Shown here: positions 43,851-54,374 of the stretch, piece after piece
How the letters are laid out: the number at the start of each line of letters is the position of its first letter
Numbering within the stretch: the first letter of the stretch is position 1
Assembly (NCBI RefSeq): GCF_000151665.1
Contig: NW_013171866.1
Coordinates: forward strand, 248,001-312,000
Source of the DNA: Blastocystis hominis
Lineage: Eukaryota; Sar; Bigyra; Opalinata; Blastocystidae
Direction: 5' to 3'
Length of the DNA: 64,000 nucleotides
Translations under genes and position numbers: made by a program
Notes under the pieces: generated by a model
Databases searched by the model: none
Told to the model about the DNA's origin: nothing
What the model saw: only the letters and a program-made list of their open reading frames with translations

Positions 43851-43970
43851 AATTGTGGAGATGCTCGGGGTCAAAATTGTGGAGATGTTCAGAGTCAAAA
43901 CTGCGGGGATGTTCGGAGTCAAAACTGCGGGGATGTTCGGAGTCAAAGCTGCGGGGATGTTCGGAACCAA
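43851..43970 (+). repeat. 24-bp minisatellite, five units
   Basis: Units AATTGTGGAGATG.TCGG..TCAA start at 43851, 43875, 43899, 43923 and 43947, drifting from AATTG to AACTGC. If read, each encodes NCGDVRSQ. It begins 9 nt after the octamer of the GST-YbaK gene, in the 295-bp spacer before the tryparedoxin-like gene. No ATG precedes it in frame. Confidence 0.95.
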
Positions 43971-44114
43971 AACCGTGTGGGAATGCCAATAGCCGAACTA
44001 CCAGACCCCCATGTTCGCGAATTCGTTTGCTTTCAGTTCTATTCAATTGGAAGAATATGAGCCACTTGATTGGCTCACTCCGTCCTACACTTTTTTCAAT
44101 CAAAATTAATTTAA

Positions 44115-44560
44115 ATGGATTATCAAAAGCTTTTCGGTGCTACTCTTGCTTCTAAGAACGGACCTGTGCCAACTTCGGACCTGGCTGGAAAAGTGGTCGG
44201 TCTTTACTTCTCGTAGGGAATACAGGGAATGTTTGATTGTTTAGTGCACATTGGTGCCCTCCTTGCCGTATGTTTACTCCCAAGCTTCGTCAGACTTACC
44301 TTCAGCTGAAGGCTGCTGGAAAGGACTTCGAAGTGGTGTTCTGCAGCTTCGATCGAAGCCAGAGAGACTTTGAGGAGTATTTCGGAACCATGCCTTGGTT
44401 GGCTGTTCCTTTTGATCGAGAGGATCTTCGTCAGTCTCTTGGAAACACGTTTGATGTCTCTGGAATTCCCACTTTGCTCTTGATGGATGAGTCGGGTGTG
44501 TATAATAGTGATGGAAGAACCTCTGTTATGATGAATCCTCAGGGTTTCCCATGGAAATAA
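44115..44560 (+). CDS. Tryparedoxin/nucleoredoxin-like thioredoxin-fold protein
   Basis: A small dithiol oxidoreductase of 137 residues after removal of one 32-nt intron. The active site is WCPPC in LYFSAHWCPPCRMFTPKL; the following DFEVVFCSFDRSQRDFEEYFGTMPWLAVPFDREDLRQSLGNTFDVSGIPTLLLMDESGVYNSDGR is characteristic of tryparedoxins and nucleoredoxins (cis-Pro in GIPTLL). Cytosolic, no signal peptide. It likely reduces peroxiredoxins or other disulfides. Genomic TAA, then the octamer at 44577-44584. Confidence 0.94.
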
Positions 44561-44576
44561 TTGCGCGCTTTTGGAA

Positions 44577-44584
44577 TGTTTGTT
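44577..44584 (+). terminator. 3' octamer of the tryparedoxin-like gene
   Basis: TGTTTGTT, 16 nt after the TAA, with T at minus 5. Confidence 0.8.
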
Positions 44585-44680
44585 GAACAACCAACGCGAG
44601 AATATATTATGTCTATTCAACAATGAAAACAAAATGTAGTTTTATAAAAGTACTTCATTTTTCTCCATCGTTTGTGCAAC

Positions 44681-47532
44681 ATGGAGCCTGATGATAATCA
44701 ACAGTGGGATTTTCAAATACCGGTGCTTCTGAGCTGCCTTCGAAACGATATTAAGGAGATTGTCACGAAGTTGGAATTATCTGATGAAGACCGTCAAAGA
44801 TTGAATAAGCTGATCGATCAGATAAGAACTGAAGAATCAAAGTATGAGGAAACGGTCCGTGCTCATTTCCACAAAAAGATGGAGAAAACAACCAACGAGC
44901 TGTTATTGCTGAAAGAAACATGCTCTCAACAACAAAACGAAATTGAACAATTACGCTCTAGTTCATGTGATAACCAAGGAGGGAATGGTAATGGTATGTT
45001 ACTTGGATGGAGTTTTAGTTTAGAATCGGGAATTCAAAGTAGTCAAATAGCTTCTCTTCAGGCAATTCAAGGAATTAGGGAAGATTTGGTTAATCTTTCT
45101 ATGGAATTGAGATTATCCGTTGAAATGGAGTTAAGCGATATGCAGGGAGTCATTGGACAGCTGACATCAACTCTTCAAAACCTTGCTGAACGCTACCGAG
45201 CATTGAACTCTGCATATATCAAAGAGTGTGATTATCGCCGCAAAGTTTGTTCCTATTTTCGTTTTCTCCGTAGATCTTCAACGATCTCCAAGATTTGCGT
45301 GGTGCAATTCGTGTATTTTGTCGTGTACGTCCACTAATTCAATCTGAGATCGATAAGCAGGAAACCGCAGTTATCGAGTCTCCCTTCTCTTCCCTTGTAA
45401 TCTAGACCCATCGATAGCACTTCCCTCCTGGTCCATCTTTCCCAAAACACCGTCGACACTGGCAAAGGCCAGCGTCGCAGTGACAAAATCTACGAATTCG
45501 ACCGTGTATTCGACGCCTTTTCCTCTCAAAGCCTCGTCTTTTCCGAAATGAAAGGCCTGGTCACCAGCGTTCTGGACGGATATTCCGCGTGCATCTTCGC
45601 GTACGGCCAAACCGGCTCTGGCAAGACGTTCACGATGGAAGGAGAGGAGGGAGAGCAGGCAGGAATGATTCCTCGGACGCTCGAAACGCTCTGCGAAGAG
45701 ATGGCGCAGCATCCCGAGATTCGGTATGCCGTGGCGATTCGAATGATCGAAATCTACAACGAGAAAGTGTACGATTTACTCGGCGGAAACGCGCAGGTGG
45801 ACGCGCGATTGGATGCATCGGGACGCGTCGTGTTTCCTTCTGCAGTCGTGGAAGAAGCGAAATCGCTCACACAGATGCTGGAGATTCTGAAGCGCGGCAA
45901 TCAGAGTCGCCGGGTCGCTTCGACGGCCAGCAATGAGCACAGCAGTCGATCACATATGCTGTTTTTCCTCTCGATTCACAGCTCCAATTCGGCGTCGAAT
46001 CAAACATCGCAGGGGAATCTGGTGTTGATCGATCTGGCAGGAAGCGAGCGCGTTTCGAAGACGGAATCCACGGGACAGCGATTGGTGGAAGGACAACACA
46101 TCAACAAATCGCTGAGTAGTTTAGGCGACGTGATTCACGCGCTGAACAACAAGCACAAACACGTTCCGTTCCGAAACAGCATGCTGACGTTCGTTTTGCA
46201 GGACGTTTTAGCGATCGGGAACAAAGTCCTGATGATCGCACAGCTCTCTCCGGCGGGGTGCAACGTTCAGGAGTCGCTGCAATCTCTCGAGTTCGCGAAC
46301 CGAGTCAATAAAGTGGTGCTGGGTCGAAGTGTGGAGAATCGAACGCAGCCGCTCGTCGCGAAATTGAACGAAGCTGTGATTCTTAGGGAACGTTGTGAGG
46401 AATAGAACGATCATTTGAAGCAGGAATTAGAAAACGTGTCCACAGAATTGAAGATTCTGAAAGAGAAATCGGCGCTCTCGTCGGATTCGCTGGGGCAGGC
46501 GGAGAAGCGAGTGCAGTCGCTTCAATCGCTGCTGACGGAAAAGAATTCAGAAGTGGGCTGTGGACTGGGGTTGGAAGTAGATTGCGCGGTTGAACGATAA
46601 AATCACGGATTTGGATGCGGATGTCGCTGGGAAGGCGCGGCTTCTTCACGATCGCGTTGAAGAAGTCGCGGAATTGAAAGTAATTCGAGGAGTTGGTTGG
46701 TGAATCGCAGAAGAAAGTCGATGCATTAGAAGCCGAAAACCGATCGCTTCGATCGCGTCGCTCTTCCGAAGGATTCAGAGATTCCTTTGGCTCCTTTATC
46801 GATACGTCCAATCCTGTGATTAATCGGCGATTGAGTACCGTCGGAATTAATCGAGTTTCCACTTCGACGACCAGTGCTGCTTCTGCTTCTGCTTCTGCTT
46901 CTACTTCTACTTCTACTTCTCGACAATCTTTATCCCATCCTACACTTCCAGAAAAAGACTCTTTTAAACGCCCTGTTCCCGTCTCTTCTACTTCAGTTTC
47001 CACTTCCACAGCTCCTCCTTCCACAACGCAGAAGTCCAATCGACGCATTTCGTTGATCGAGCGATCGAAAATGGCCGCTTCGCATTCTGCAGTTTCTTCT
47101 ATGTCTTCATCTTCTTCTGGTTCGTCGCGTACGGTTACTGGAGTCGCTCGATTGACGACTCGACGTACTTCGACCGGAACGCGACGCTTTTCGCTGGTTC
47201 GATCGCGCGCACCGACCGGATCGACTGAATCAAAAGAAAAGAAAAGAGGAGAAAACGGAGAAGAGAAGGAAAAGGAAAAGGAAAAGGCGGAGGATGGAAA
47301 GTCCGTGAAACGAAACAATTCGGCGGCCGAGCAGACCGAAAAGATTGTTATTTCGCCCACAAAGCGTCGCCGTTATACTGTGAGTGTGAATCGAAATAGC
47401 CAGCCTTCCTATACCTTTACACCTTCGACAGATCGACGAAAAACCTTGGACTCGCTTCTCATGAAAGCTACAAAATTGAATGAATCGGATTCTACGCTGA
47501 ATAATACGTCCGAACTTTGTAGTGTTTTGTGA
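44681..47532 (+). CDS. Kinesin-14-type motor protein with central motor domain
   Basis: A 901-residue microtubule motor. The N-terminal coiled coil leads into the kinesin-14 neck FNDLQDLRGAIRVFCRVRPL, which marks minus-end-directed motors. Motor landmarks: IYEFDRVF, CIFAYGQTGSGKTFTM (P-loop), NEHSSRSH (switch I), VLIDLAGSER (switch II), NKSLSSLGDVIHAL, HVPFRNSMLT. Unlike classical C-terminal kinesin-14s, about 350 residues follow: another coiled coil (HLKQELENVSTELKILKEK...), then a Ser/Thr/Arg-rich tail (RRISLIERSKMAAS..., TRRFSLVRSRAP). Introns are 29, 28, 30, 28 and 31 nt. Stop TGA, followed by a variant octamer TGTTTGGA. Confidence 0.9.
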
Positions 47533-47648
47533 TTGTTTGGAATGATATCTAGCTACCTTTTTGACCTCGACGTCCTATCGCAAACCTGATAATCCTCTCT
47601 CTTTTTTGAATTGAGCTTGTAAAATGGGTCGTTTTTCGATGTTTATTG

Positions 47649-47656
47649 CACAAACA
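47649..47656 (-). terminator. Variant 3' octamer of glycerol dehydrogenase
   Basis: CACAAACA on plus (TGTTTGTG on minus); the T of TAG is exactly 5 nt upstream. Confidence 0.75.
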
Positions 47657-47658
47657 AT

Positions 47659-49194
47659 CTAAGGATGATATTGCAGCCACTTCGCCTGCCCCTTTCTTTC
47701 CATCACCTTTGAACAAAACGCTTCCGAATCCTGCATTCCCTTTTGATACACAGGAATCGTCTTCTCCACAGTCATATTCTTAATGGCATAGAACTTCTCG
47801 AAGCAGCTATTCAACATGGTATGAACCTGCTCATCGTTGTACACATCCACTCCCATCTGCTTCCAACAAATTGGAAGACCAATATCAGAGAAAAACTCAG
47901 CCAGTTCTTTGCATTCATCCAGCCGATTCTCCATTACCAACTCGGTCATTACACCCAACGCCACCATTTCTCCATGCAAATACTTCTTTTCCGTGTTCGG
48001 AAGAGCCGTTACACCCACACCCAACGCATGAGCACCCGAAACGCCTCCATTTTCAAACCCAAGTCCAGACAGCACTACAAACTAATCGATTCGTAATCGA
48101 AAATACGAGTATTTGCTTCCACTACCGCTTCTAAGTGATCATCCACACGATGAGCATCCACAGCGTTCGAATTAAGTCCCCTGGTTCATTGCTCATTGTA
48201 CTGTGAAGGATATCTCAATGGCTTTCAGTCCCTCTGCTAATATCGTCTTTGTGCAGGCTTCAGCAATCGCAGCAGCAGCCAATCTGCGGTTATAGTCTAA
48301 TTAAGAAAGTACGTCGGGCGAACGCGAACAGATGACTCTCCATTTGGATTCTCACGCGCACAGCGAGCCTCGACGAATGTAGCAAGAGCATCGCCCATTC
48401 CAGCAACCAGATAACGAGCCTACGATCGATTTGTTCTTTACAAATAAACGGGAGAGTTGGCGATAATCTCTGTGTCCATGACAACCATATCAGGACTACA
48501 TTACAATAGTTTTTAGCAGTGAGTACTTTTTGTAGTTGAAATAAGCTCCCTGACGCTCATCGGTGTGTTCGTCGTACATCACAGAGAGAGACGCAGTAGG
48601 CGCATCATTTGAAGCAAGAGTTCTAAGTGTTAGAAACTGGAATAATAATGACGGGACGAGTATCACAGGAAGGCACAAAGTCTATCAATAAAGCATAACA
48701 TCATGTACTACAGTAGCCACACCCTTTCCAAGATCCACAGCTTTGCCTCCACCCACAGAAATGATAAAGTCACATCGATCCATTCCCTTCACAAGAGTAC
48801 ATACACGCTCGATTTCATCATAACTACCATTTTTCAGATTCTAGAATCCTACCTGCATTGACGGCCAATGGGAATAAAGGAATATTTCACATTAGCTTTC
48901 TTCATCGAGTTCTCAACTATTCTATTTTATACGATCGTGTATCCCATACTCTTTTCTCCAAATCGCTTGATTCCGCCTTCAGAAATCAGGATAATACATG
49001 CTCTCTCCTTGCTTAAAGGAGAAATTGAACAAACATAATCTCCGAGGTAATTAATGACTCCTATCTCTTATGTTATTCAGAAAGATAATACCAGGTCCTT
49101 GGATATACTTACTAGGAGCAATAAAGACACGGGGATTCGAATCCGCATGCTTATAATATTGCACCATATGGTATGACTTCATAGGGAACTCCAT
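47659..49194 (-). CDS. Glycerol dehydrogenase-like (iron-containing alcohol dehydrogenase family)
   Basis: A GldA-type NAD-dependent polyol dehydrogenase. The N-terminus reads VQYYKHADSNPRVFIAPSKYIQGPGVINYLGDYVCSISPLSKERACIILISEGGIKRFGEKSMGY. The C-terminal part, GLGFENGGVSGAHALGVGVTALPNTEKKYLHGEMVALGVMTEL, has the metal-binding His residues in GAHA and LHGE, and FFSDIGLPICWKQMGVDV is typical. Several introns of about 28-36 nt; the middle (48,180-48,900) is spliced from small exons that I did not all resolve. Stop TAG; its T (47661) lies exactly 5 nt before a variant octamer (complement 47649-47656). Likely role: glycerol/dihydroxyacetone metabolism in an anaerobe. Confidence 0.82.
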
Positions 49195-49494
49195 CGTTAA
49201 TAATACTACAAATCAATGCAAAATAGTGTCATTTTCTAAATGGGTTTTTTTTATTTTTGTCATTTGACTTTTTGTGCAAATCCTTATCAATTCTTTCTAA
49301 GCAGTTCATCTTGATTCCATGCTTTCAAATAACGTAACGTGTTACTAGCTTGTTTTTTCGAGGTTTGACATATTTCGAGCTTTATTCCAATCCTTCCAAC
49401 ATATTTTAATTGTAATCGATATGAATCTACCATTATTATAGAGTGAGTAGTTTGCCTCCTTTTTCTCTTTTCCTTTGAATAGTCTATTTTAAAC

Positions 49495-50368
49495 ATGAAA
49501 AGGCAGGCTACAACATCAGAAGCATCATCTCGACCATTGACAGACAAACGAGTATCTAGGTCCACCTTTTATGTCAGCGATAATGATATCTATTCTGTAT
49601 CGGATAGACGTATTTTTTGTTGAGACTGTTGACTACATAGTCGTTTTGTACAAACCTTCGGCCTATAGCGATACCATTATTCGTGGAGCTCCCTCTGAGG
49701 TGTTTAAAGTCGTTCCCAATCTGCCTTTGGATTTTGAGATCAATCAAGACGTTGGTGTATTAGTGCGTACTATAGATGAATATATGAAACAGCCAAGGTA
49801 TTTTTTCACTGTTCAACTCTTATAAAGTGAGGTAATACAGCTTAGTCAAACCATCCAAGAAGGAAAACTGAAGGACGGAAAGAATTACTCTGTGTGTGTG
49901 TTTTTAGTTGTGATGACAAATCCAAACGTTGCATCTACAATCGTGAATGAGCTCTCAGCGAAATGTGTCTTCAGCTGCTTCACTCTGATTCTGTGTAATT
50001 CTTTTATTGAAGCAGGACAGTACATTGGCTGTTTTAAGGTAGATTCAGTAGAAATCTTGTGACTAGGCTTATGAGAAACGAGGAGGAGAAATCATTCAGA
50101 AGTATGTGAAGAATGATCTCTTTTCCCAAGCTTCAAATGTTCTCACCAGTATTAATGGGATAAATGTAGCATAGTTTGGATGATTTGAAGGTAGAAAGAT
50201 AACGTTGTTTCCCTCACGAGCCGATTTAAAACGATGTCTGATATTATAACTGCAAATATTGACGATCTTTCTGAACTCTCCGGAATGGGAGACAAACGTG
50301 TTTTGAGTATATATCGAGCGTTTCAACAAGAAGAACAAGAACAAGAAGACCCAGATGAAATTAGATAA
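49495..50368 (+). CDS. ERCC1: ERCC1/RAD10-like DNA repair nuclease subunit
   Basis: ERCC1 is the non-catalytic partner of the XPF endonuclease in nucleotide-excision and crosslink repair. The spliced protein starts MKRQATTSEASSRPLTDKR...SDLVLYKPSAYSDTIIRGAPSEVFKVVPNLPLDFEINQDVGVLV, then CVFLVVMTNPNVASTIVNELSAKCVFSCFTLILC (human: [32 protein letters not shown]), KAYEKRGGEIIQKYV, and tandem helix-hairpin-helix motifs (VLTSINGIN, DDLSELSGMGDKRVLSIYRAF). Introns of about 28-37 nt; several are pyrimidine-rich at the end. Genomic TAA. About 230 residues, a usual length. Convergent with RINT1. Confidence 0.8.
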
Positions 50369-50420
50369 CGTTATTCTTTGTTGTGGATTATTTCAATCAC
50401 CTCCTTGTACGTTAATAAAC

Positions 50421-52992
50421 TCACATGAACTGTTTCCTACAAATCACTCCTTTCTTTACTTTCTTTACCAAGTACTGAGCATAATAAGCCACATCATGCA
50501 CTTCTCCATTGTCAATTCGTTTCATCAGCGAATTGGTCTGCTCTTCTGAAAGAGATAGCAGCGAAAGAAGGTCTTCGCAACATCGCATTGGGCTTCTCTT
50601 TCCGACGTTTCCTAACGATTTCAATTCCAAAAACTGCTCCAAAACTTCCACTAAATTCGCCTTTCCGTTCTATTTGTCACCCACACAACAAACAGCAACA
50701 TCATCATAATGTAGCAACAAGAAGCGCTCCTTCACACCCTTATCAATCGCTGACAACACCAAAAACAGTATTCCGTTTTGAATCATTTGGTTGGATATTG
50801 ATTCTTCCAGATCTTTGCGAAATGACTCAAAGAATTCCTTTCCAGCCTGTAGATAGGGAGCAACTTGGCCGATTACCGTGAGATAAAGATCATTCATGGA
50901 GTAATATTGGGTAACTAGCACGTTATCCAGTACTTGGTATTCATAATATCGCATAAAAGCAGTCCGAATACACTCATAGAGTTCATGCTTATACTGCCGG
51001 ATTTTCGTCGAGTAGTTCAAAAACGGAGCAGCTTCAGGACTATCTAACAGAGAGGCAATCTGTTCGTGGTTTTGAAGTTCCTGGATTTCTTTTTCGAAAT
51101 CCGAAATGGCATCAAAGGCCACTGTGATATCACTCCATGGAATCGCCATTTTATGAGTATTGTATTTGAAAACAACTTGAGGAATCGCCTTGAATAATCT
51201 ATATTCCTTATCAATAGAATAGGGAAACATACTTATGGAGAACAGGCAAAACCACTTGAGTAAAGTACACAAGCTGCTTTTCTTTGGCAGGAATGTGGCT
51301 TATCTTCTTCACGACAGCATTCATTATCAAATGGAATTCCTATCGTTCATGCTACAAACGATTTGTACTGTTGAATGGTTGTCTGGAGATTGCTGAATCA
51401 TGCTTCCAAACAACGCAAGATCCCCAGAATACCAGTATTGGAAGACTTCTTCCGATGTGAAAACGTTCATTAGATAGATCTTTTCGTCTTCAATACCCCA
51501 TGTACTGCACAAAACATCATCGAACTGCATGATCTCATTGAGAATGGCTTGGAACATTTCGAATGCGCGCTGATTAACATCGAGGAACTCTTCCGTTTCT
51601 GAGAATGCGAGTTTTTGATTGATAATGCTTTCCAAATCGAGCATCAATCGAGACTGCATGACGGTTGTGATCTCAAAGCAGATTTCATTCTAGAGAATGA
51701 GAAATTGTTGCTGTGATACGATGATATCCGCTATTTCAATGGAGGAATCGATTCTGTAAATGATTTGTAGAATGAATGGAACATTGTGCTCTAAGAAAGA
51801 TTCTATATATTTCAAATATCTAAGTTAAAGTTATTTAGAAAGTTGATTACATGGAAGTGGCTGAAAGTGTGTTTGTGACCTCATTCATAATGAAGTGATA
51901 TTTAAATCGAGTGATCAGAGGCTCTAAAAGTACCTAAAATCACATCCATTTCAATTTCAAACCTTCAAAATACTGATTAACTTAGATTCAGTTTTTGGCT
52001 TTGCTTTAGAATCAGAAGGATGAGAAATCGAAGTCAATTCAAGAAGTTGTGGAAGATACGATAGATACTCTTGGAATAGAGAAGTAATCAAGTCGATAGC
52101 TTCATCCCTGATTTTATCCGTTCCTGATTCATCCAAGTTCAATTCAGAATTGAAATCTGTGAGAGGATAATGCAGTCTATTCAATACAACAGTTAATTCA
52201 TTACTCGGAGAGTTTCGCATGAACCCAATCGATATACAACGAGCAGAAAGAGTTGGCTAGATACTCGATTCGACGAGACATGCAAGCCTACAAACGGATA
52301 ATCGATTCTATGAGACGAATACTCGGATCTCCGTCTTTTCATCCATGTATTTGTAGATGGAGGATTTGAGGAAATCGGAGTGAAAGGCGAGTAGCTTAGA
52401 GAAAAAATCATGGCGAGAATCTTTATCAGGGAGATTATCCCGGCTGAGGCGCTCTTTCAAATGGCCGGACGTCTCCAGAAATTCCCTTGTCTCAAGCGCG
52501 ATTTGTTGTTGTAGCAACTTGCTCTATGCTTGTAGGAATGGTTCAACACTACGTGATATTCTTCAATGGTGTGTGACATATTCAAATAATTTGTTTCTTT
52601 TTCACTTATTTCCGATCTGGCTTGAGAAATGATCTCTCTAACAATCAAGGAAATGAATGGTATTTTTAAAAAATAGGATATCGAAATGAAGGGGCTACAC
52701 TATCCATACTAGAAGTGAGCGCCGTATTCTTTTGCGAAAGCGATGTATACTTTTCGTTTAGAGTCTCGCCCTTCTTCCGTTCTTCTTCCTTTATTTCCTC
52801 CACAGTGGATGATAAATGCGTAAAGAATCCATGCAAGATCTCCATTTCGTCCAAATATTTGTCTTCAAGGTCAATACTATTATCAGTGAAATATTTGTCG
52901 ATCTTTCTAAACATTAGTATGACTATCTATGCTAACTCATTCAGCTCTGATTGAATTTCAACAGATACATCGCTCCTCGATTCTCTACTCAT
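50421..52992 (-). CDS. RINT1: RINT1/TIP20-like vesicle tethering factor (Dsl1/NRZ complex)
   Basis: RINT1/TIP20 tethers Golgi-derived vesicles at the ER. Start MSRESRSDVSVEIQSELNEKIDKYF (ATG 52990-52992), then a coiled-coil N-terminus (EDKYLDEMEILHGFFTHLSSTVEEIKEEERKK). The family hallmark LLEPLITRFKYHF is present at the centre (identical in human RINT1), with FDDVLCSTWGIEDEKIYLMNVFTSEEVFQYWYSGDLALFGSM parallel to the human block after it. The C-terminal helical rod (WSDITVAFDAISDFEKEIQELQNHEQI..., YDDNGKANLVEVLEQFLELKSLG) fits. About nine introns near 30 nt. Genomic TGA. No clear octamer was found downstream, which is odd for this locus. Confidence 0.82.
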
Positions 52993-53108
52993 TCTTGTAC
53001 TAGTAACCAAGCAGTAGAATGCAAGAACAATGAGTATTTAAAGAATTTGAATGTTCGGGTTTCTACACCAAAGATCTTCACTATTATTTATCAACTGGTA
53101 AACGTATC

Positions 53109-54351
53109 ATGTTCACTTATAAGGCAGCCAATTAATATTCATCGTTATGCATAGGTTGAGGACTTTGGAAAGCTGCCTTCTGGAGAGGAGGTACACAAAA
53201 TAACATTTGGGTATTTGAGTATGGTAACAGTAATTACCTATTAGCAACGGAAATGTCCTTGTGTCTATTCTGGATTACGGTGCTACAATCCAATCGGTTA
53301 TGATGAAGGGGAAAGATGGCAAGTTTGAGGTATTTTGTGGGCTCTCTAGAGTTATTTGCTAGGAAGTGACGTTGAATTACGACAATCTGGAGGACATGTT
53401 GGCAAACCCTGGATTGTTCTACGGCTCGACTGTTGGCAGGTAGTCGCTTATCACAACATTTATGGTAGATATGCAAACAGAATTGCCAAAGGACAGTTTA
53501 CATTGGATGGGGTCAACTACCAAATGTGCGTTAACAATGGCCCGAACAGTCTTCACGGAGGAGAGATCAGCTGGGGACACGTATTTCTTTGAGGATGCTG
53601 TAATGAAAGAAAATGTGGTCATTTAAGGAGTACAAGAAAGAGGGTGAAGATCCTTGCGAAGGAGTTGTCATGTCGATTGTCTCTCCTGATGGTGATGAGA
53701 ACTATCCCGGAGAAGTCACTGTATCGAGCACACTTATCTATTCATGTAGATGAACGTCACCTTCTCTCTGAACACTCGAAACGAGTTGAAGCTGGAATAC
53801 GAGGGACGAACGACACGTCGCACCGTGATCAACATGACAAACCACACTTACTGGAACATGTCTGGCGATTTCAAGACCAAGATCTACCCTCTTCTTCTCC
53901 AGGTGAACGCTGACACTTATCTGCCTGTGGTCGATATGATTCCGACTGGTGAGCGAGCCTCTGTCGAAGGTACTCCGTTTGACTTCCGCGCGCCCACGCA
54001 GTGCGAGCAGGCGCTGGCGATCGATGGAGGCGGCAAGCCTGGACTGGATCACTGCTTCTGCTTGAATGGCGAGGGCTTGAAGCTCGCTGGAAGGTAGAGA
54101 TAGGCAGGAGATGCGAGGTAGATTGACGGATCCTGTGTCGGGACGCTCGCTGGAGGTGGAAACGACGGAGCCTGGAATGCAGGTGTATATGGGGAACTGG
54201 ATCGATGGATCGCATCCTCATCTGCAGCACAACGCCGTGGCGTTGGAGTGTCAACACTTCCCAGACTCGCCGAATCATCCTGACTTCCCTTCAACGGTAC
54301 TGAATCCGGAGGATGTGTACACGCAGACGACCATTTTCAGACTGTTGTTGT
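53109..54351 (+). CDS. GALM: Aldose 1-epimerase (galactose mutarotase), poly(A)-made stop
   Basis: GALM interconverts alpha and beta anomers of galactose/glucose. Product: [27 protein letters not shown]..., [47 protein letters not shown] (first active His), MTNHTYWN (second His), [37 protein letters not shown] (Glu base in the ECQ motif). Introns of 31, 34, 33, 29, 29, 29 and 28 nt leave 343 codons plus a T at 54351, which lies 5 nt before the octamer 54356-54363. The stop is made by polyadenylation after ...TIFRLLL. The first intron (53124-53154) has GC-AG ends. Confidence 0.92.
53124..53154 (+). other. 31-nt intron with GC-AG ends
   Basis: The five-codon first exon MFTYK joins VEDFGKLPS only if AAG|GCAGCC ... 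CATAG|GTT is removed. No alternative GT donor keeps the frame with an ATG. Confidence 0.7.
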
Positions 54352-54355
54352 ATTG

Positions 54356-54363
54356 TGTTTGTT
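54356..54363 (+). terminator. 3' octamer creating the GALM stop
   Basis: TGTTTGTT; the last coding T (54351) is exactly 5 nt upstream. Confidence 0.85.
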
Positions 54364-54374
54364 AGAAAAACTGT

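Noticed and set aside
43575-43970. Minus-strand repeat frame (NIPAVLTP units)
   Set aside because: Complement of the 24-bp minisatellite and of the YbaK exon.
49128-49150. tRNA B-box-like GATTCGAATCCCC
   Set aside because: It is coding sequence of the glycerol dehydrogenase first exon (HADSNPR) and no cloverleaf forms around it.
49287-49565. Small minus-strand frame (92 codons)
   Set aside because: It overlaps the first exon of ERCC1, lacks an ATG start and shows no family similarity. I could not exclude a small gene in its 3' half, but there is no positive support.
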